Below are positions 1 to 10,500 of a DNA stretch of 64,000 nucleotides, piece after piece. Below the pieces are notes generated by a model, which was not told the origin of the DNA, did no database searches, and saw nothing but the letters and a program-made list of their open reading frames with translations. Origin of the DNA: Taenia hydatigena (lineage: Eukaryota > Platyhelminthes > Cestoda > Cyclophyllidea > Taeniidae); assembly GCA_036345935.2 (NCBI GenBank), contig JADWOT020000004.1:11054565-11118564 (forward strand), given 5' to 3'. Both the position numbers and the translations under genes were made by a program. How positions within the stretch are numbered: position 1 is the stretch's first letter; every line of letters starts with the position of its first letter.

Positions 1-399
1 TGGCATTGTGAGGCGACAGTACAGCCTCATCGTTGTGGGTGGTTGCTATCACTTCCACAAGCACATTCAACGCACCTACACCTCACCTACACCACAAAGC
101 AGCACATCTTTCCAGTCGTGCCAGTAATAATTTTCATCATTGGCCGCCAACATGCACCACAATCCAGCGTGAAGGCAGTGTAGTCACCAGACACAAAGCG
201 CTGCTCACTTTCAAATGGTGAGGTTATCGATCGAATCCATTGATCGTGTCACACACTCAAACATACCGCCACTATAATGTTTGCAAATCGGATGTATGCA
301 GAAGCGCTCTTTCTGTTGGTGTACATTTCGCTTTGGTTTTTCGGTCACTTTGGTTTTTTCCGTTTGCGATTTTTCTTTCTCGCGTGGACCCTCGTGGAC

Positions 400-1243
400 A
401 TGGCGCAAGCAGTGTCCACGAGGAGAGGTAGGTGCTCGCCTTTACACACACCTCTACTAACCTCATTGTCACGCAGGTTGCCAAAGACGCCAACAGGCTG
501 TCTCTCACAAAGCACTTCAGACAGATGTTCATGTGGAAGAAGAGCGGGTGGAGCAAGTGGAGCAGGTAGAGCAGGTGGAGGAGATGGAGAACTCGACTGG
601 CGCATCTGATGCGAAGCTGGTGAGGTTCCAACAGATACTGCAATTCTTCGCCTCGCCTCCAAGTCGTTCGATGCGGAGGCGGCAGCGACGGTCGGCAGAA
701 ACGGAAGGAGATACTGGCGCCGCAGACACGACCTACGGTGTTACCGACCTTCCGGATGAGTACGAATGGAGGGAAGAAGGAGGAGGTGGTGGTGGTGGTG
801 TGGATAGCGCAAAGGGCCTTTACGCTGAAAGGAGGAGGAGGATGAGAAGACGGATGGAGACAAAGGGCCGTTCGAAGAGGGACGAGGACGGGCAGCAGGA
901 AGAGGAGGAGGAGGAGGAGGAGGTGCGGTTGGAGCGGGAGGAGCGGGTGGAGCGTGAGCGGGAGCAGGCGCAGGTGCGGGATGGGCAGCGCGAGGAGAAG
1001 GAGGAGGACGGGAGAATGGAGAAGGAGGTGAAGAAGGAGAAGACGCACAATGTCATCATGGAGAGCGGTCACCACGTACACGGCAAAGCAAAGAAGACGC
1101 GCAGCGGCAGGTGGCGTCGGCTCTTCACCAACGCAATCGGTGGACTCGCGTGGCACCAACAACACAAGGGACCACCTCACCAACACCCACACCGACACCG
1201 ACACCGACACCGACACCGGTTTACAGACTCCATAATGCATTGA
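400..1243 (+). CDS. Hypothetical Glu/Arg-rich protein, two exons, module A copy 1
   Basis: Proposed CDS is join(400..427, 477..1243), 264 aa. The intron is 49 nt, with donor GTAGGT, a CTAAC branch-like motif and acceptor CGCAG. The start is the ATG at 400; the frame is open further upstream and very hydrophobic there, but indels between copies break that part, so it is probably 5' UTR. The protein has VEQ repeats (about residues 29-45), a helix LVRFQQILQFF (about 57-67), a DLPDEYEW motif, a poly-Gly run (about 111-117), Arg-rich stretches, poly-Glu (about 151-158) and a His/Arg-rich tail from a CACCGA microsatellite. The other two copies keep the splice sites and stay open, with indels in threes. 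Trinucleotide repeats give that pattern even without selection. A different frame through exon 2 (VAKDANRLS...) is also open and is better conserved in the inverted paralogue, so the coding frame is uncertain. No family is recognised. Confidence 0.4.
1189..1219 (+). repeat. (CACCGA)n minisatellite
   Basis: Hexanucleotide tandem repeat of about five units in the 3' part of the Glu/Arg-rich ORF. It encodes the HRHRHR tail and varies slightly between copies. Confidence 0.9.
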
Positions 1244-1343
1244 TGATGGAGCAAAGTGTGCTTCTTGCCTACCACCAATTCACACCAAGTCAAGTTGGTG
1301 AGAGCATTGTCCTTCCTGTTAATGCAGCAGCATCTGCACTATG

Positions 1344-1372
<29 letters not shown>
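1344..1372 (+). repeat. (CAG)n tract, module A copy 1
   Basis: About nine CAG units. The same site in the inverted copy at 50036-50103 has about 22 units, and it is deleted from copy 2. Confidence 0.95.
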
Positions 1373-1376
<4 letters not shown>

Positions 1377-1689
1377 AGGGCGTTGTTGTTGTCGTTGTTG
1401 TGGTTAGGGTTTGGGACACTGTAGTTGTCACGGTTGGCTCAGCAGCAGTAGCAGCAGCAGCAGCAGGAGGTAGATGACGATGATGACCTCTACCCATGCC
1501 AAGAGCGAAGGACTTCCGTTCGTCCGTCCGTCCATCCGTCTCTCTTACCTTCCTATTTTTCTTCTCTCCTTTTTCATTTAGTGTTCGGTTGAGATGTCCC
1601 GGTGCCAACAATGTCTCGCACATGTCCACCATCAGAGTCGACAACTGTGCCCCTGCTGCCATCGCCGATGCCGTTGTTCACCGCCATGC

Positions 1690-1855
1690 GTGATGTCTCC
1701 TCGTTCTTCACTTCTTTCTCCGTTCCGATGCCTCCCCTCTCTCTCCCTCCCTCCCTGCCTCCCTTCCCTCTCCCTGTTGCCCTCCCTCCCTCCCCGCCTT
1801 CCTTCCTTCACTCCTTCCTTCCTTTCTCCCTTCCTCTTCTTCCTCGAGTAGCTGC
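1690..1855 (+). repeat. Polypyrimidine C/T-rich tract
   Basis: Dense CCTCC/CTTCC sequence, read as a GGAG/GAAG run on the other strand. It is conserved in A2 and A3 with small length changes. The long Lys/Glu/Gly/Arg or Pro/Ser ORFs over it are products of this composition. Confidence 0.85.
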
Positions 1856-1899
1856 TTGTCTTCCACCGTCGCCCTTCCTTCTTTCGTATTCACATCTCA

Positions 1900-2190
1900 C
1901 CCCTCCGCTTCCTCTCATTCGCATTCATCCGGACCTTCGGTCGTGCCGTGGACGTCTGCTGCTGATGCGTCGGCTCCTTCCATTTCGCCACCGTCAGCCA
2001 CGACTTGCAGTATCCGTTGCAATCCACCAAACTTCACATCAGATGCGACTGCTTGCGAGTTCTCCCTCCGCCCACACTGCCCACCCTGCCCATTCTGTCC
2101 CACTTCCCCTACTTCCACATGAACATTCGTAGTCTGAGGTGCATTGTGTCAGACAGCTTCTTGGCTTCTTTGGCAACCCACATACCACCT
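1900..2190 (-). pseudogene. Diverged inverted copy of the module A exon
   Basis: Read on the minus strand, this stretch aligns with exon 2 of the upstream ORF. It begins with 'gttgccaaagaagccaagaa' against 'gttgccaaagacgccaacag' and shares the 'atgttcatgtggaag' block. It then keeps ASD-K--GLQRILQ and EGPDECEWEE against ASDAKLVRFQQILQ and LPDEYEWREE. In the frame of the two-exon ORF it carries an early TGA, while the alternative frame (VAKEAKKLSDT) stays open with conservative changes. The pair makes a spaced inverted repeat within module A (about 470-800 against 1900-2190). It is also present in A2 and A3, so it predates those duplications. Confidence 0.55.
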
Positions 2191-2508
2191 TTCTTATTTG
2201 TGTTCTTTTTCTTGTTTCTTCAAATACATCTCTTTTGTTCATCAGACGAAGGCCTTATCTCACTTATCACTTAGTAGGCGGCAGGATGGCGGTGATGTCA
2301 CAGAATCCACCTTACTGTCGATTTGAGCTCACTCTCCACCGGCCACTTCGAAGCATTCAATACCACATGCTGACTCTGTCTTATGGTCGTTGAGTTGTGT
2401 GACACCATCTCCTTCACATTATAATAAGACATTCACTTCATCAGTTGTATATTTGTGATAGAAGAGATAAAAGACTTTGATCCACTTGCTCTTTAATTTG
2501 GCACGGGA

Positions 2509-2536
2509 ACACACACACACACACACACACACACAC
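2509..2536 (+). repeat. (AC)n microsatellite
   Basis: About 14 AC units; the A2 counterpart near 43865-43883 is shorter. Confidence 0.95.
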
Positions 2537-2900
2537 CGAGAGTGTGTCAATTCATGAACAATGACGCCTGGGTGGTGGGAGGAAGAGGAGTGGGAATAAT
2601 AGAAGACGCAGGCCACGTGAATTCAGAAGTGAACGCAAAGCATCAAAATGCAACCGAACAGTTGCTCAAGTAATAAATAAGTACCTCATTAGTTGATTGA
2701 ACTAACCATAGCTGGGTTGCTCAAATGCTGCGATGACGACGACGGCGTCGACGGTGTGGCAACCAGGCAGAACGTAGGCACCCAGTGCAGTTGCAAACTG
2801 ACAGAATCGCTTTTTGCACCCAATGCTACTAATATGTGCGTCAGCAAATGACAAGTGTCGCCTCCCTCCTTACCGCCTCACTAACAATGTGGGATATGTA

Positions 2901-3043
2901 CCACCACAACCACCACCACCACCACCACCATCACCACCACCTCCTCCTCCTTATGTGGCTGCCACCGCTGCAGCCGCCACCACTAGAACGCAAGCCAGAC
3001 CCTGGCTTTACTACCAATACTGCTACTACTACTACTACTACTC
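2901..3043 (+). repeat. (CAC)n / (CTC)n / (CTA)n trinucleotide cluster
   Basis: A CCA/CAC run (about 2901-2940), then CTC, then a CTA run (about 3021-3043). All are shorter in the A2 counterpart near 44250-44370. The His- and Pro-rich ORFs over it are not supported as genes. Confidence 0.9.
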
Positions 3044-4521
3044 AGCAAAGAGAAATGGTGGGCATCGAGTTGGTAAAGCTCCACCTACCGAGCGCCGTTT
3101 CAGTAGTATTGACATCCTACCTCAAGATTCAAACGTCGAAATTGGCAGGATGACGCGTGGAATGATGCGCTTTTCACTGTATGTGCCCTCCTCCACCTCC
3201 TATCCTCTTCTCTTCCTCCTTCCTCCCCTTCACAGACAGCCGAACACTCTACACAAGGCAGAGCTGAATTCAACACTTCCCCTCTCAATCAACTTCTACA
3301 CCATTTGTTTGCGCATACCCCACGATTTACCCATAGTCATGAGGTAACACCTACGCGAAACACGCTTCATCTGCTTAGCAGCAATCCTCATCACCACACC
3401 CAACAGTAGTGCCCGTTTCGCCTAAACAATGACGCTAACTGCATTCACTTCTTCTAATCAACCGATCTCTCCTCCTCCTCCTCCTTTTCAAATACCACAC
3501 AACGCAACTGTCCCTTACCACCTTTATTGCTTTAAATACATAGGATATTCTGGATAGCCATGACTTGGTGATATGAAACACATGCCACGCTTGTGTGTAC
3601 AACATAACAAGAAGAGCGGTCCCGATGCAACGCGTTACAAACGCATCTTCAGCAGGTCCAATCAATTTGTGAAAATGCAAACGCATTGGTTAACGCCATA
3701 TTCCTCGAGGAGAACAAATCAATTAACCTATCCTGTGCATGCAAGTACCACAATAACATCATAGATAGACACACCAGATAACCAGCATCTATGCTCCTAC
3801 CTTACCTTTCACTTTGGGAGCTCTTCCGCTTCTACTGCAATGGCGCCAAATCGGTGGTCCTTCTCAACCATTCATCCATACTTCCATACATCCACTGTGG
3901 ACATGCCACAAACTAACGTAATCCACTCTTAACACTGTCCTGAGTCGCGAATGGCAAGGCATTCATTTTCCAACAATTGTTGGCCCATAATCATTGGAAA
4001 AACGACTCATTTGAGTGGGAAGAGAAGCAAAACAACACAACACTCAGCCGTGTGCACAAGCCAGTCATTCATTTACGACCTTAACCTACCTTAGTAGCGT
4101 AGATATTCGAACTATAAAAAGTCATTTAAAACCATCAAATTCACCACAAAGTCAGCCGAGTTATTCGAAATTGCTTTTTGATACACCTAGAAATGTCAAC
4201 AATGTTGAAAAATGCATGTCTATAGACAATTGAAATTTTCCATGAAGACGACACATTAAAATTAAATGTTGATGTTTAGACCACATTTACTTTGCGCTGT
4301 TACACCTAATGATATAGCATCAATGCTTTGATCGACTGTTAAGATTCATTGCCATATCTCTCACTCGTGCGCAATTCGTAAACTCTTTTTTTTGTGTATT
4401 TCTACTTTAAATTTTGTGATTGTTACAAAACTGCCCTGCTTTGTGTCAGTTGTTGCACCATCAAAAACACACAAATATTAAAAGTTTGATTGTTTTACCG
4501 AACGAACCTTGACCTGATTAA

Positions 4522-4734
4522 TCATGTTTGTACGTGGCTCGTGTAAGTGCTGCTTGTTCTGGCGACCGTTGTTTCGGAGTAGTGCGCCTTTATTTAGCGT
4601 CTGAGGTTGGAAACCTTGTAAGTATTTGGTGCATTTTGATTAGTTTTGGTGGTTTTGTCGTTAACAGACATTTTAAATGTCGACTTCCTTCTTCTGCACA
4701 CACACTTGCTGGAGTAAATGCAAAGGCCTCTTAA
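4522..4734 (+). CDS. Three-exon fragment with two mini-introns, module A copy 1
   Basis: I see exon end 4542 | intron 4543-4597 (55 nt, GTAAGT...TTTAG) | 20-nt exon 4598-4617 | intron 4618-4667 (50 nt, GTAAGT...AACAG) | exon 4668-4734 ending in TAA. Joined in one frame it gives LYVARRLRLETL followed by HFKCRLPSS and ending AKAS. The 5' side is not defined; no in-frame ATG is visible nearby. The A2 copy keeps the first intron and second donor but has lost the second acceptor. The unspliced 68-aa frame is also open in both copies, so splicing is inferred only from the sites and the typical length. Function unknown. Confidence 0.35.
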   Translation, partial: SCLYVARVSAACSGDRCFGVVRLYLASEVGNLVSIWCILISFGGFVVNRHFKCRLPSSAHTLAGVNAKAS

Positions 4735-5322
4735 TGTGACCGTTGAGACGTTTACTAAGGTGCACGGTAGACGATAAAGGTGACACTCACCAAAGACGCG
4801 TTGAAGTGGGGTGTGGGAAAGAAGGAGGCGACAGGTGGGCTCCCATCCCTCCATTCCGAGAACGCCATCGGACCCTATTCTTGTGTGTGCCCTACGATCC
4901 CTAATATCTGAGAGGAAGAAAGGAAAGACCTCATGTCACATCGCACGCAGTTGTGTCGGGCCGATTAGGCGGGCCAAGCCAGGGCGTTGCAGTTGACTTG
5001 AATGGTATCGTAGGAAGGCGTCTCTAAACATGAGGTTCTGTCAACCCGCGCTCTTCTTTCCCAATTCATCCAAGCCTGTCACAATATAGCCTAGGTAGCT
5101 CATTTAGCCTGTTATATTCCAGTGCAATCTAGTGTGATCTAGTTGGACCTAGTCATGAGCAACGTGCTACACTGCTTCCACAGTGGGGCATGAATATGGG
5201 GCACTTTGTTGCACTCCACTAGGTCTGCTGCTACTGCTGCCACTGTTTATTTAGTGCTCGTCAACATATGCAAGAACCATTATAAGCAAGTGCAAAACAG
5301 TCAAAGCAGTGAAGGGTATGCA

Positions 5323-5892
5323 TTAAATTAAAAGAATCGGCCACATACCCCTAAAGGTTTCTATGCAGCTAAAAAATGGGTGCCTCTGGTGCCAATTCGC
5401 TACATCGTGCTTGGACGAATCCTTGCCTCGCATCACAAACGACACCAGAGGCGCATGCAGTTCATCCACACACGTGAAATAATCTGCATGTTCATCTGAA
5501 AGAGAAAAAAGAACGATTGCGGTAGAGGCGAAGCAGAGGGAGTGAGAGAGGAGGAAGGAGGATTGAAAGTGGACACCGTTGGATGACTCCGCACGGCGCT
5601 TCAATGCAGCCCTCTTTATTTCCTCCCTTCCTCCCACCTTTTCATGAAATGTTGCATTCACCCACGCACCTAACCACTTCACTGAGTTAAATATGAAGCA
5701 TTCAGCTTAATGGAGGGAACATGGGTTTCGTGTCAAAAGCATACGTAAAGAGACTAAGCACAGCTTTTCCTTACTAAGCGTTGCACATAGGATGCCAGAT
5801 GCAATAATAACGACATGACGCACGCAAACGAAGCAAGGGAGAAGAAAAGGAAGGTGACACAAGGAAGCGGAGGAAGATGAGGTCGGTAGCAC
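5323..5892 (-). CDS. Hypothetical multi-exon minus-strand gene (3' part)
   Basis: Proposed exons, in coding order: within complement(5745..5892), complement(5577..5681) and complement(5323..5495). The introns are 63 nt (GTATGC...ACTCAG) and 81 nt (GTGTCC...TCTTTCAG). Phases agree: each join is phase 1, and the three pieces read through without a stop to TAA at 5323. The first piece is hydrophobic (CVRHVVIIASGILC), possibly a signal anchor. The middle is basic (EEIKRAALKRRAESSN). The last has a folded-domain look (YFTCVDELHAPLVSFVMRGK, then WHQRHPFFSC). An AATAAA on the minus strand lies shortly after the stop, near 5250. The 5' end is unresolved; hydrophobic frames continue on the minus strand to about 6300. 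I recognise no family. It lies in single-copy sequence, which favours a real gene. Confidence 0.5.
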
Positions 5893-6304
5893 AACTTACC
5901 CCTAATTTCTACTATATCTAGCTGGTTTGGTCCTCTGACGTCTCCAGAACGGCGGGGTGGGAGGTGGAAGCCGACGAAGAAACAAGAATAGAGACGACGG
6001 AAATGAAGAGCAAAAAGAAGATCGCAGCCGAGTAGAAAACGAATCGGGGCGGAGGCAACGATGAAGAATTGAATGGCGGGAACTATACAGTGAAACAAAA
6101 TGAGAAGAACCAGATGAATTAGCGCGTAGAGAAACATGCTCCAGATCTAGGTGCGCGAGTATAATTGACCTCCTTGAAGCTGACACGTGTAAATCGATTA
6201 CTTGCACGTGTCGCGCGGTGGCTGGCTCCCAGTGACGCCGCCGACTGGTGCAGACTTCGCACATCATTCCTTGTTGGTGGTGCTTTTGCAAGGGCAAGCA
6301 TCAC
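5893..6304 (-). CDS. Possible upstream exons of the 5.3-5.9 kb gene
   Basis: Two overlapping minus-strand frames are open here. One is strongly hydrophobic (HLVLLILFHCIVPAIQFFIV) and runs into RGPNQLDIVEIRG next to a GTAAGT donor near 5899. The other is Ser/Arg-rich. A possible 55-nt intron (GTAATC...CCTAG) lies near 6130-6190. The phase at the GTAAGT donor does not fit the downstream exon with the acceptors I can see, so the join is not solved. Confidence 0.25.
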
Positions 6305-7084
6305 CTGCTTTTGTACTTTTCCACCTCAAGCCACTTTTCTGCATTGTTGTGCATGCAAAGGAGACAATGCCAATGTGCTCCGATTAAAATGCGTCGCCCT
6401 ATCGAAATTGCCTAACTTGACTTCTTTTTCCCACGCTTTTCCTTAAGCTGGTTACCTCTTGTAAATTCAAACTCTTCTCTGCTCCACATCAAAGTGCCCA
6501 CCTCAATCTGAATGAAGGAAAAGAGCAACAGCCGATGTAAATTAGGTCAAGGGAAGCGGATGGACGGATAGGATGATGGTGAAGTGATGGCGAATCGATA
6601 AGGCATAATCATCAATAAACCAGTTCAACTCTCTTGCAGCTCTTTTGTCGGTGTGCAGCAATGTTTTTGCAAGAACGCCTAGATAAAGTGCGTTGGTGGA
6701 AGTGTAATATGAGTGCTACCTCAAAGGACGTCTCCAGTGGCAGCGTTGACGCCGCGGTCGGTGATGTCGTCAAAAACTGGCCATCTTGACTAACGCCGAC
6801 ATGCGTTTGACTGACAGGTCCACTACCTTGCCAATTGGAAACCACTCTTCACTTGAATTGGATATGGACTGTTACATATTAATGTGGCAATCACTATCAC
6901 GCTCTGCCTTCTCATGAAATGGTTCCCCACATGTTGTGACTTACAATTGCGATCTCCTAGGCAAACATAGCCAAACAAATGCCAGATTTGCCCATTGCAC
7001 AAATCTAGTCTAAACATCAACGATATCCCCCTCAGCTATATTCGCCTACAATATCAGCCGATTTCCTCTGCGGACATGAAAGGA

Positions 7085-7140
7085 TCCTGGGTGGAGTGGA
7101 CCTATAAATAGTGGCATTGGTTTTCAAATCGGGCTGGCTC
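7085..7140 (+). promoter_or_regulatory. TATA-box core promoter-like element
   Basis: TATAAATA at 7103-7110 is followed by GTGGCATTGG. The same TATA-then-GTGGCATTGG arrangement recurs at 8556-8572, and at 10736-10751 with small changes, so the three may be related promoters. No start site can be shown from sequence. Confidence 0.4.
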
Positions 7141-7626
7141 TCATGCACAATAAGCTGAATGGATACGAAATCGTTTCGCAGCAAACCATCGTTGACGAGT
7201 TAAAACACTCCTACACCGACCTGTAATAATAATATCGCATTCGACGGCGATACGTTACAATACTTACCATGTTTGTACAATAATCGACAGACCTACATAA
7301 CACAATATTGAGTAAATGCTAAAATCATTTTCCACTCACCCATCCGTGAGACTGTTCGCAGTCCAACTCGTCGTGGGTCGAGTGGATTGGTAACTGAACC
7401 AATCGGCCAGGCAGACAACCAATACGCAACGAATGCACAGCAGGTGGTCTTATCGATTGTATTGATCCAACAACCATCAATTAACCACCAAATGCGGATG
7501 AGTCAGCAACGAGGCGTCTTCTGAGGAGAGCACAGGCCACTCACGCATGCAGTGGTGGCTTGAACAAGCCTTCTCGTAGAGGCTGTTAACCAAGTGGGTG
7601 GTGGGAATGAGAAGGCAAGAATAGGA

Positions 7627-7631
<5 letters not shown>

Positions 7632-7658
<27 letters not shown>

Positions 7659-7660
7659 AC
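7632..7660 (+). repeat. (AGC)n microsatellite
   Basis: About nine AGC units, giving poly-Ala or poly-Gln frames; no gene context. Confidence 0.95.
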
Positions 7661-8496
7661 CTTCCACTGATAGGTCATTGCAATTGATAGACAAATATGT
7701 CTTTCACTTTCCTCCTGACTACTGCTTTTGGCTCTTATTCATCCACTTCGCAGTCTACGACGTGAGTCAGCGATTCTGCACGATGAGGAGATTTCCGCGA
7801 TGAAAGCATGCTATTACGTCAATAGCAGCAGAACGCGAACAAGTGAATGGGGAGAGACGTCTTTTCATTTTAGCTTTTGAAATCATTGACGCCACTGAAT
7901 GTTTGCACTTATCAGTTCGATGGCGCCTGGGGCTCCTGGCACTCGATTGGTGGTGGTAAAATGACAGACTTACTTCGCTAGGCTATTTTCTACCACAGCT
8001 CTTATTCTTCTTACTGATTATGTCTGATCTGGTGTCAGCTTATTACGATGCCTTTGTAAGCACCTCTGCACCAATTGAAGTTGGATTATAAGCATCCCTC
8101 TTCGAACCTCGGAGGTAGGTGCAATCTCATAATACATTTTAAGTGGACTTCAGTGCATATCATGCGAAAGGACAGCGCCGCAGACGGGAGAAGATTTGCA
8201 AGAAAAAATTCTGCTTATTTAACTATACTTGCACTTGGGTCAAAACCTTGCAGCACCACCTGTTTGATTACAAACCACGAACGATAATAAAGGCCTGCCA
8301 TTCATCTCCTCTGACTCTTCTCCTTGTAAACACTGTCTTGAAGCACCCAAGTGACTTATTTGCGAGCATCCTCGCAAGCAATTCTTTTACATGGCATTCA
8401 ATGCATAGGCACGGAGCCTTTGGTGGATGAGACGCATCAACTTAGTCCTCCCTCCCTCCTTCTACGGCCTTTGAGCCGTCCCATGTAATCGCGGAT

Positions 8497-8600
8497 TGTG
8501 ATTGGTGGATAACTGTGACATGACTGTCCTCCTCATCAGATGACAATGCCGCGGCTTATAAGAGTGGCATTGGGCACAGCCCAGCTTCACTCTACTCTTC
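8497..8600 (+). promoter_or_regulatory. CCAAT/TATA promoter-like element in B1
   Basis: An inverted CCAAT (ATTGGTGG, about 8501) precedes TTATAAG (8556-8562) and then GTGGCATTGGGCACAGCCC. B2 conserves the layout but the box is CATAAG. An LTR-type promoter is possible, but no second LTR, primer-binding site or polymerase frame was seen. Confidence 0.4.
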
Positions 8601-9086
8601 TACTGACTAAGGATAGAACATAGACCATAGTCACGTAGATCATAGATCAAAGCGCTTTTATCACAGCATCGTAGGTGCCATACTGGTAGGTTAAGTACGA
8701 ATTGCTTGAATGGCTAGCTTTGTGTCCTTGAAGTGAGGGTGAGAGCCTTCATTGGATTTGTCAGTGTATAGTGTCGCCTTATTAAGAGCTGTTACTCACT
8801 TTCATCTTGTCTGTGGAACTCCACCGAATAAAGGAAAGCATCACACAAGGAGATGTAAACGCGAGAAGTGAGTATTCATGTCGTGCATCAACAGGATTGG
8901 CCAGTGTCTACCTGGGTTACGTTCAGCCTCGCAGTAATGAAATCACCGATCCTTCGTCCGACGCTGCGCAAATTCGATGGAAAACTTCTTGCCTTACAGC
9001 AATCAACAATGAGCAGCATAACTGGACTTAGGAGGTATAAGACTTGCACACAGTTAGAGTTACATCCATTTCCACAATCTTACGCA

Positions 9087-9428
9087 TTATGTACAAATTG
9101 ATAGAGAAGTGGTTGTGCGAAGGCAACCGATGAGCCTGTCGTCACCACCAAAACTGCCCATTCTCAAGTTCACCCAGTACGTTCCAATAGATGTGATACC
9201 TGTTACGGCTAACCACACCTCGAGCTGTAGTGGCTGTGCTTCTTCCAGCCCAATTTCATGCAATGCACGTCCGAGTTCGACCTTAATTAAATAAATTCGC
9301 ACAGCTTTTTCGCCCTCCTGCTTCGAATCATTTGTCAAACGCAGTGTCACGTTTGCATTGGAAGAATCTGCACTCATCCTGTTGTCAGACGCTGATCCTT
9401 CCTCCAAATAATCACCCCCTCCTCCCAA
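9087..9428 (-). CDS. Hypothetical ORF on minus strand of B1
   Basis: A 113-codon open frame ends at TAA (9087-9089). The C-terminal ~75 codons are matched by the same frame and same stop in B2 near 11265-11500, despite 10-15% DNA divergence. Shared motifs are EEAQPLQLE-WL, TGI-S, GDDRLIGCLRTTTS and SICT. The N-terminal third is polar (SADSSNANVTLRLTN) and not clearly kept in B2. The first codon is not a convincing ATG start, so this may be an exon or a fragment. No domain is recognised; retroelement origin was considered but has no motif support. Confidence 0.4.
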   Translation of the reverse strand: MGGGGDYLEEGSASDNRMSADSSNANVTLRLTNDSKQEGEKAVRIYLIKVELGRALHEIGLEEAQPLQLEVWLAVTGITSIGTYWVNLRMGSFGGDDRLIGCLRTTTSLSICT

Positions 9429-10296
9429 AACCCACTTGTCGCAGGTGCTTACAATGGGTGATCAACTCATGTGTCTCAAACGGAATCCGCCCTCATAGGA
9501 CAACTTTTTCTCGATGCGCATTTGCATTATACAGTGGGAAAATAGCGAACGTAGAGGTAGTTTGTTGCTGCCGGTGCAAACAATGACGACATGCAGCCTC
9601 CTCCCAATTGCATCGTCGTGCCGCATTTGATGTTGAACACTACAGAGGAAGATTAACTACAATCAGGTTCTAAGTTCTTTGATGTGGCAGGCAATTGACA
9701 GCAAGCCCATTCTTTAAGTGTCCACAACCCCAAAGAATAATGCTTCACGTGTCCTTGAAATATTTGAACTCGTCTGCTGGTAGGTGCTCCACAGAATCCT
9801 TAGTCTTGGCTACTTACAAACTCATCAGTAGCAGAGAGACTAAGTAGACGTGAACACTGATGCATTGTAAAGCAAAACAAAACTGGTGGAAGGAGGTAAG
9901 ATAAATGTATGAATCCGGAACAGTAGTAAAAGTAAGTATCGTCAGCAGTGAACGCATCCAAAGAAAATCCAATTGAGTGCTAGAATCCAAACAAACACAC
10001 AGAACCACAAATTTCGGGACCGAAGCCATCAACCTCCACAGCAAACGCATAAGTTCCCAACCGTCCTCTCCTTCACCCATATACTCTGCGAATCTCCAAT
10101 GGGCCACAAGTACTGACTTCAGCTACGTACTACAGAGCTGGGGCACACATACAAATCCGTTAGTACTTCTGTCGAGGCGTTCACCTAACTACACCCACAG
10201 CGACATTAGCAGCTGCGAGTTGAGATGGTTGCTAATGGGTACAGCTTGTTGCTGATACCACGATGAAATGAAGTGTTGGTGGGTGCAGCCGCGGAG

Positions 10297-10412
10297 CAGA
10301 TGGAACTGGAGGACCTCACTCCCCCCTCCCCCCCACCACGACCCGCCATCGAAAAGGTACCATCCTCTGCCCTACCGCCTGCTTCAACGCTGACTTCGTT
10401 CCCTTCCTTCCT
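10297..10412 (+). repeat. Module C, copy 1 (B1 tail)
   Basis: 'gatggaactggaggacctca' through the 'ttcgttccct' end aligns with 13322-13431. In copy 1 the end runs into the (CTTC)n expansion; in copy 2 it continues as ordinary sequence ('ttcccttctttcctatcctc'). Confidence 0.85.
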
Positions 10413-10499
10413 TCCTTCCTTCCTTCCTTCCTTCCTTCCTTCCTTCCTTCCTTCCTTCCTTCCTTCCTTCCTTCCTTCCTTCCTTCCTTCCTTCCTTCC
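10402..10499 (+). repeat. (CTTC)n microsatellite, ~24 units
   Basis: Uninterrupted CCTT/CTTC repeat of about 97 bases ending at an N. Long Lys-Glu-Gly-Arg and Phe-Leu-Pro-Ser frames across it are artefacts of the repeat. Confidence 0.98.
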
Positions 10500-10500
10500 N
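10500..10500. other. Ambiguous base at the B1/B2 junction
   Basis: The only N seen in the window. It sits exactly between the (CTTC)n tract and the first base of B2, so the true length of the junction is unknown. Confidence 0.95.

Larger units (their letters stand above)
1..4764 (+). repeat. Segmental duplication module A, copy 1 (cut by window start)
   Basis: The block matches 41803-46151 in the same orientation from its first base to about 4764, where the two stop matching after a shared 'actaaggtgca'. Its first ~2.4 kb is also present inverted at about 48983-51345. Identity by eye is about 95%, with most differences in microsatellites. It contains the Glu/Arg-rich two-exon ORF, an internal diverged inverted copy of that exon, several microsatellites and, near its end, a small three-exon fragment. 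The left boundary is outside the window. Between 2200 and 4500 I see no supported gene, only microsatellites and AT-rich sequence. Confidence 0.9.
6305..8324. other. Single-copy region without a supported gene
   Basis: No convincing exon was found on either strand. It holds a TATA-like element at 7103-7110 and an (AGC)n microsatellite at about 7632-7660; the rest is mixed sequence with frequent stops. Confidence 0.6.
8325..10499 (+). repeat. Tandem duplication module B, copy 1
   Basis: It starts 'tgtaaacactgtcttgaagc', matching the base just after the N at 10501, and stays collinear with copy 2 through about 10244 (12414 in copy 2). Identity by eye is 85-90%. After 10244 copy 1 continues into a different tail, whose 10297-10412 matches 13322-13431, and into a long (CTTC)n run. 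The divergence rules out a simple haplotype-collapse artefact, though the junction itself carries an N. Contents: a TATA-type promoter and a minus-strand ORF with a conserved C-terminal part. Confidence 0.9.

Noticed and set aside
272..1240. 322-codon minus-strand ORF, the longest in the window, with 42002-42880 as its copy
   Set aside because: Leu/Pro/His-rich antisense of the Glu/Arg-rich trinucleotide region; open mainly because of composition.
8060..8125. TTCGAACCTCGG, tRNA or Pol III box B-like
   Set aside because: No matching box A or cloverleaf; stem does not pair.
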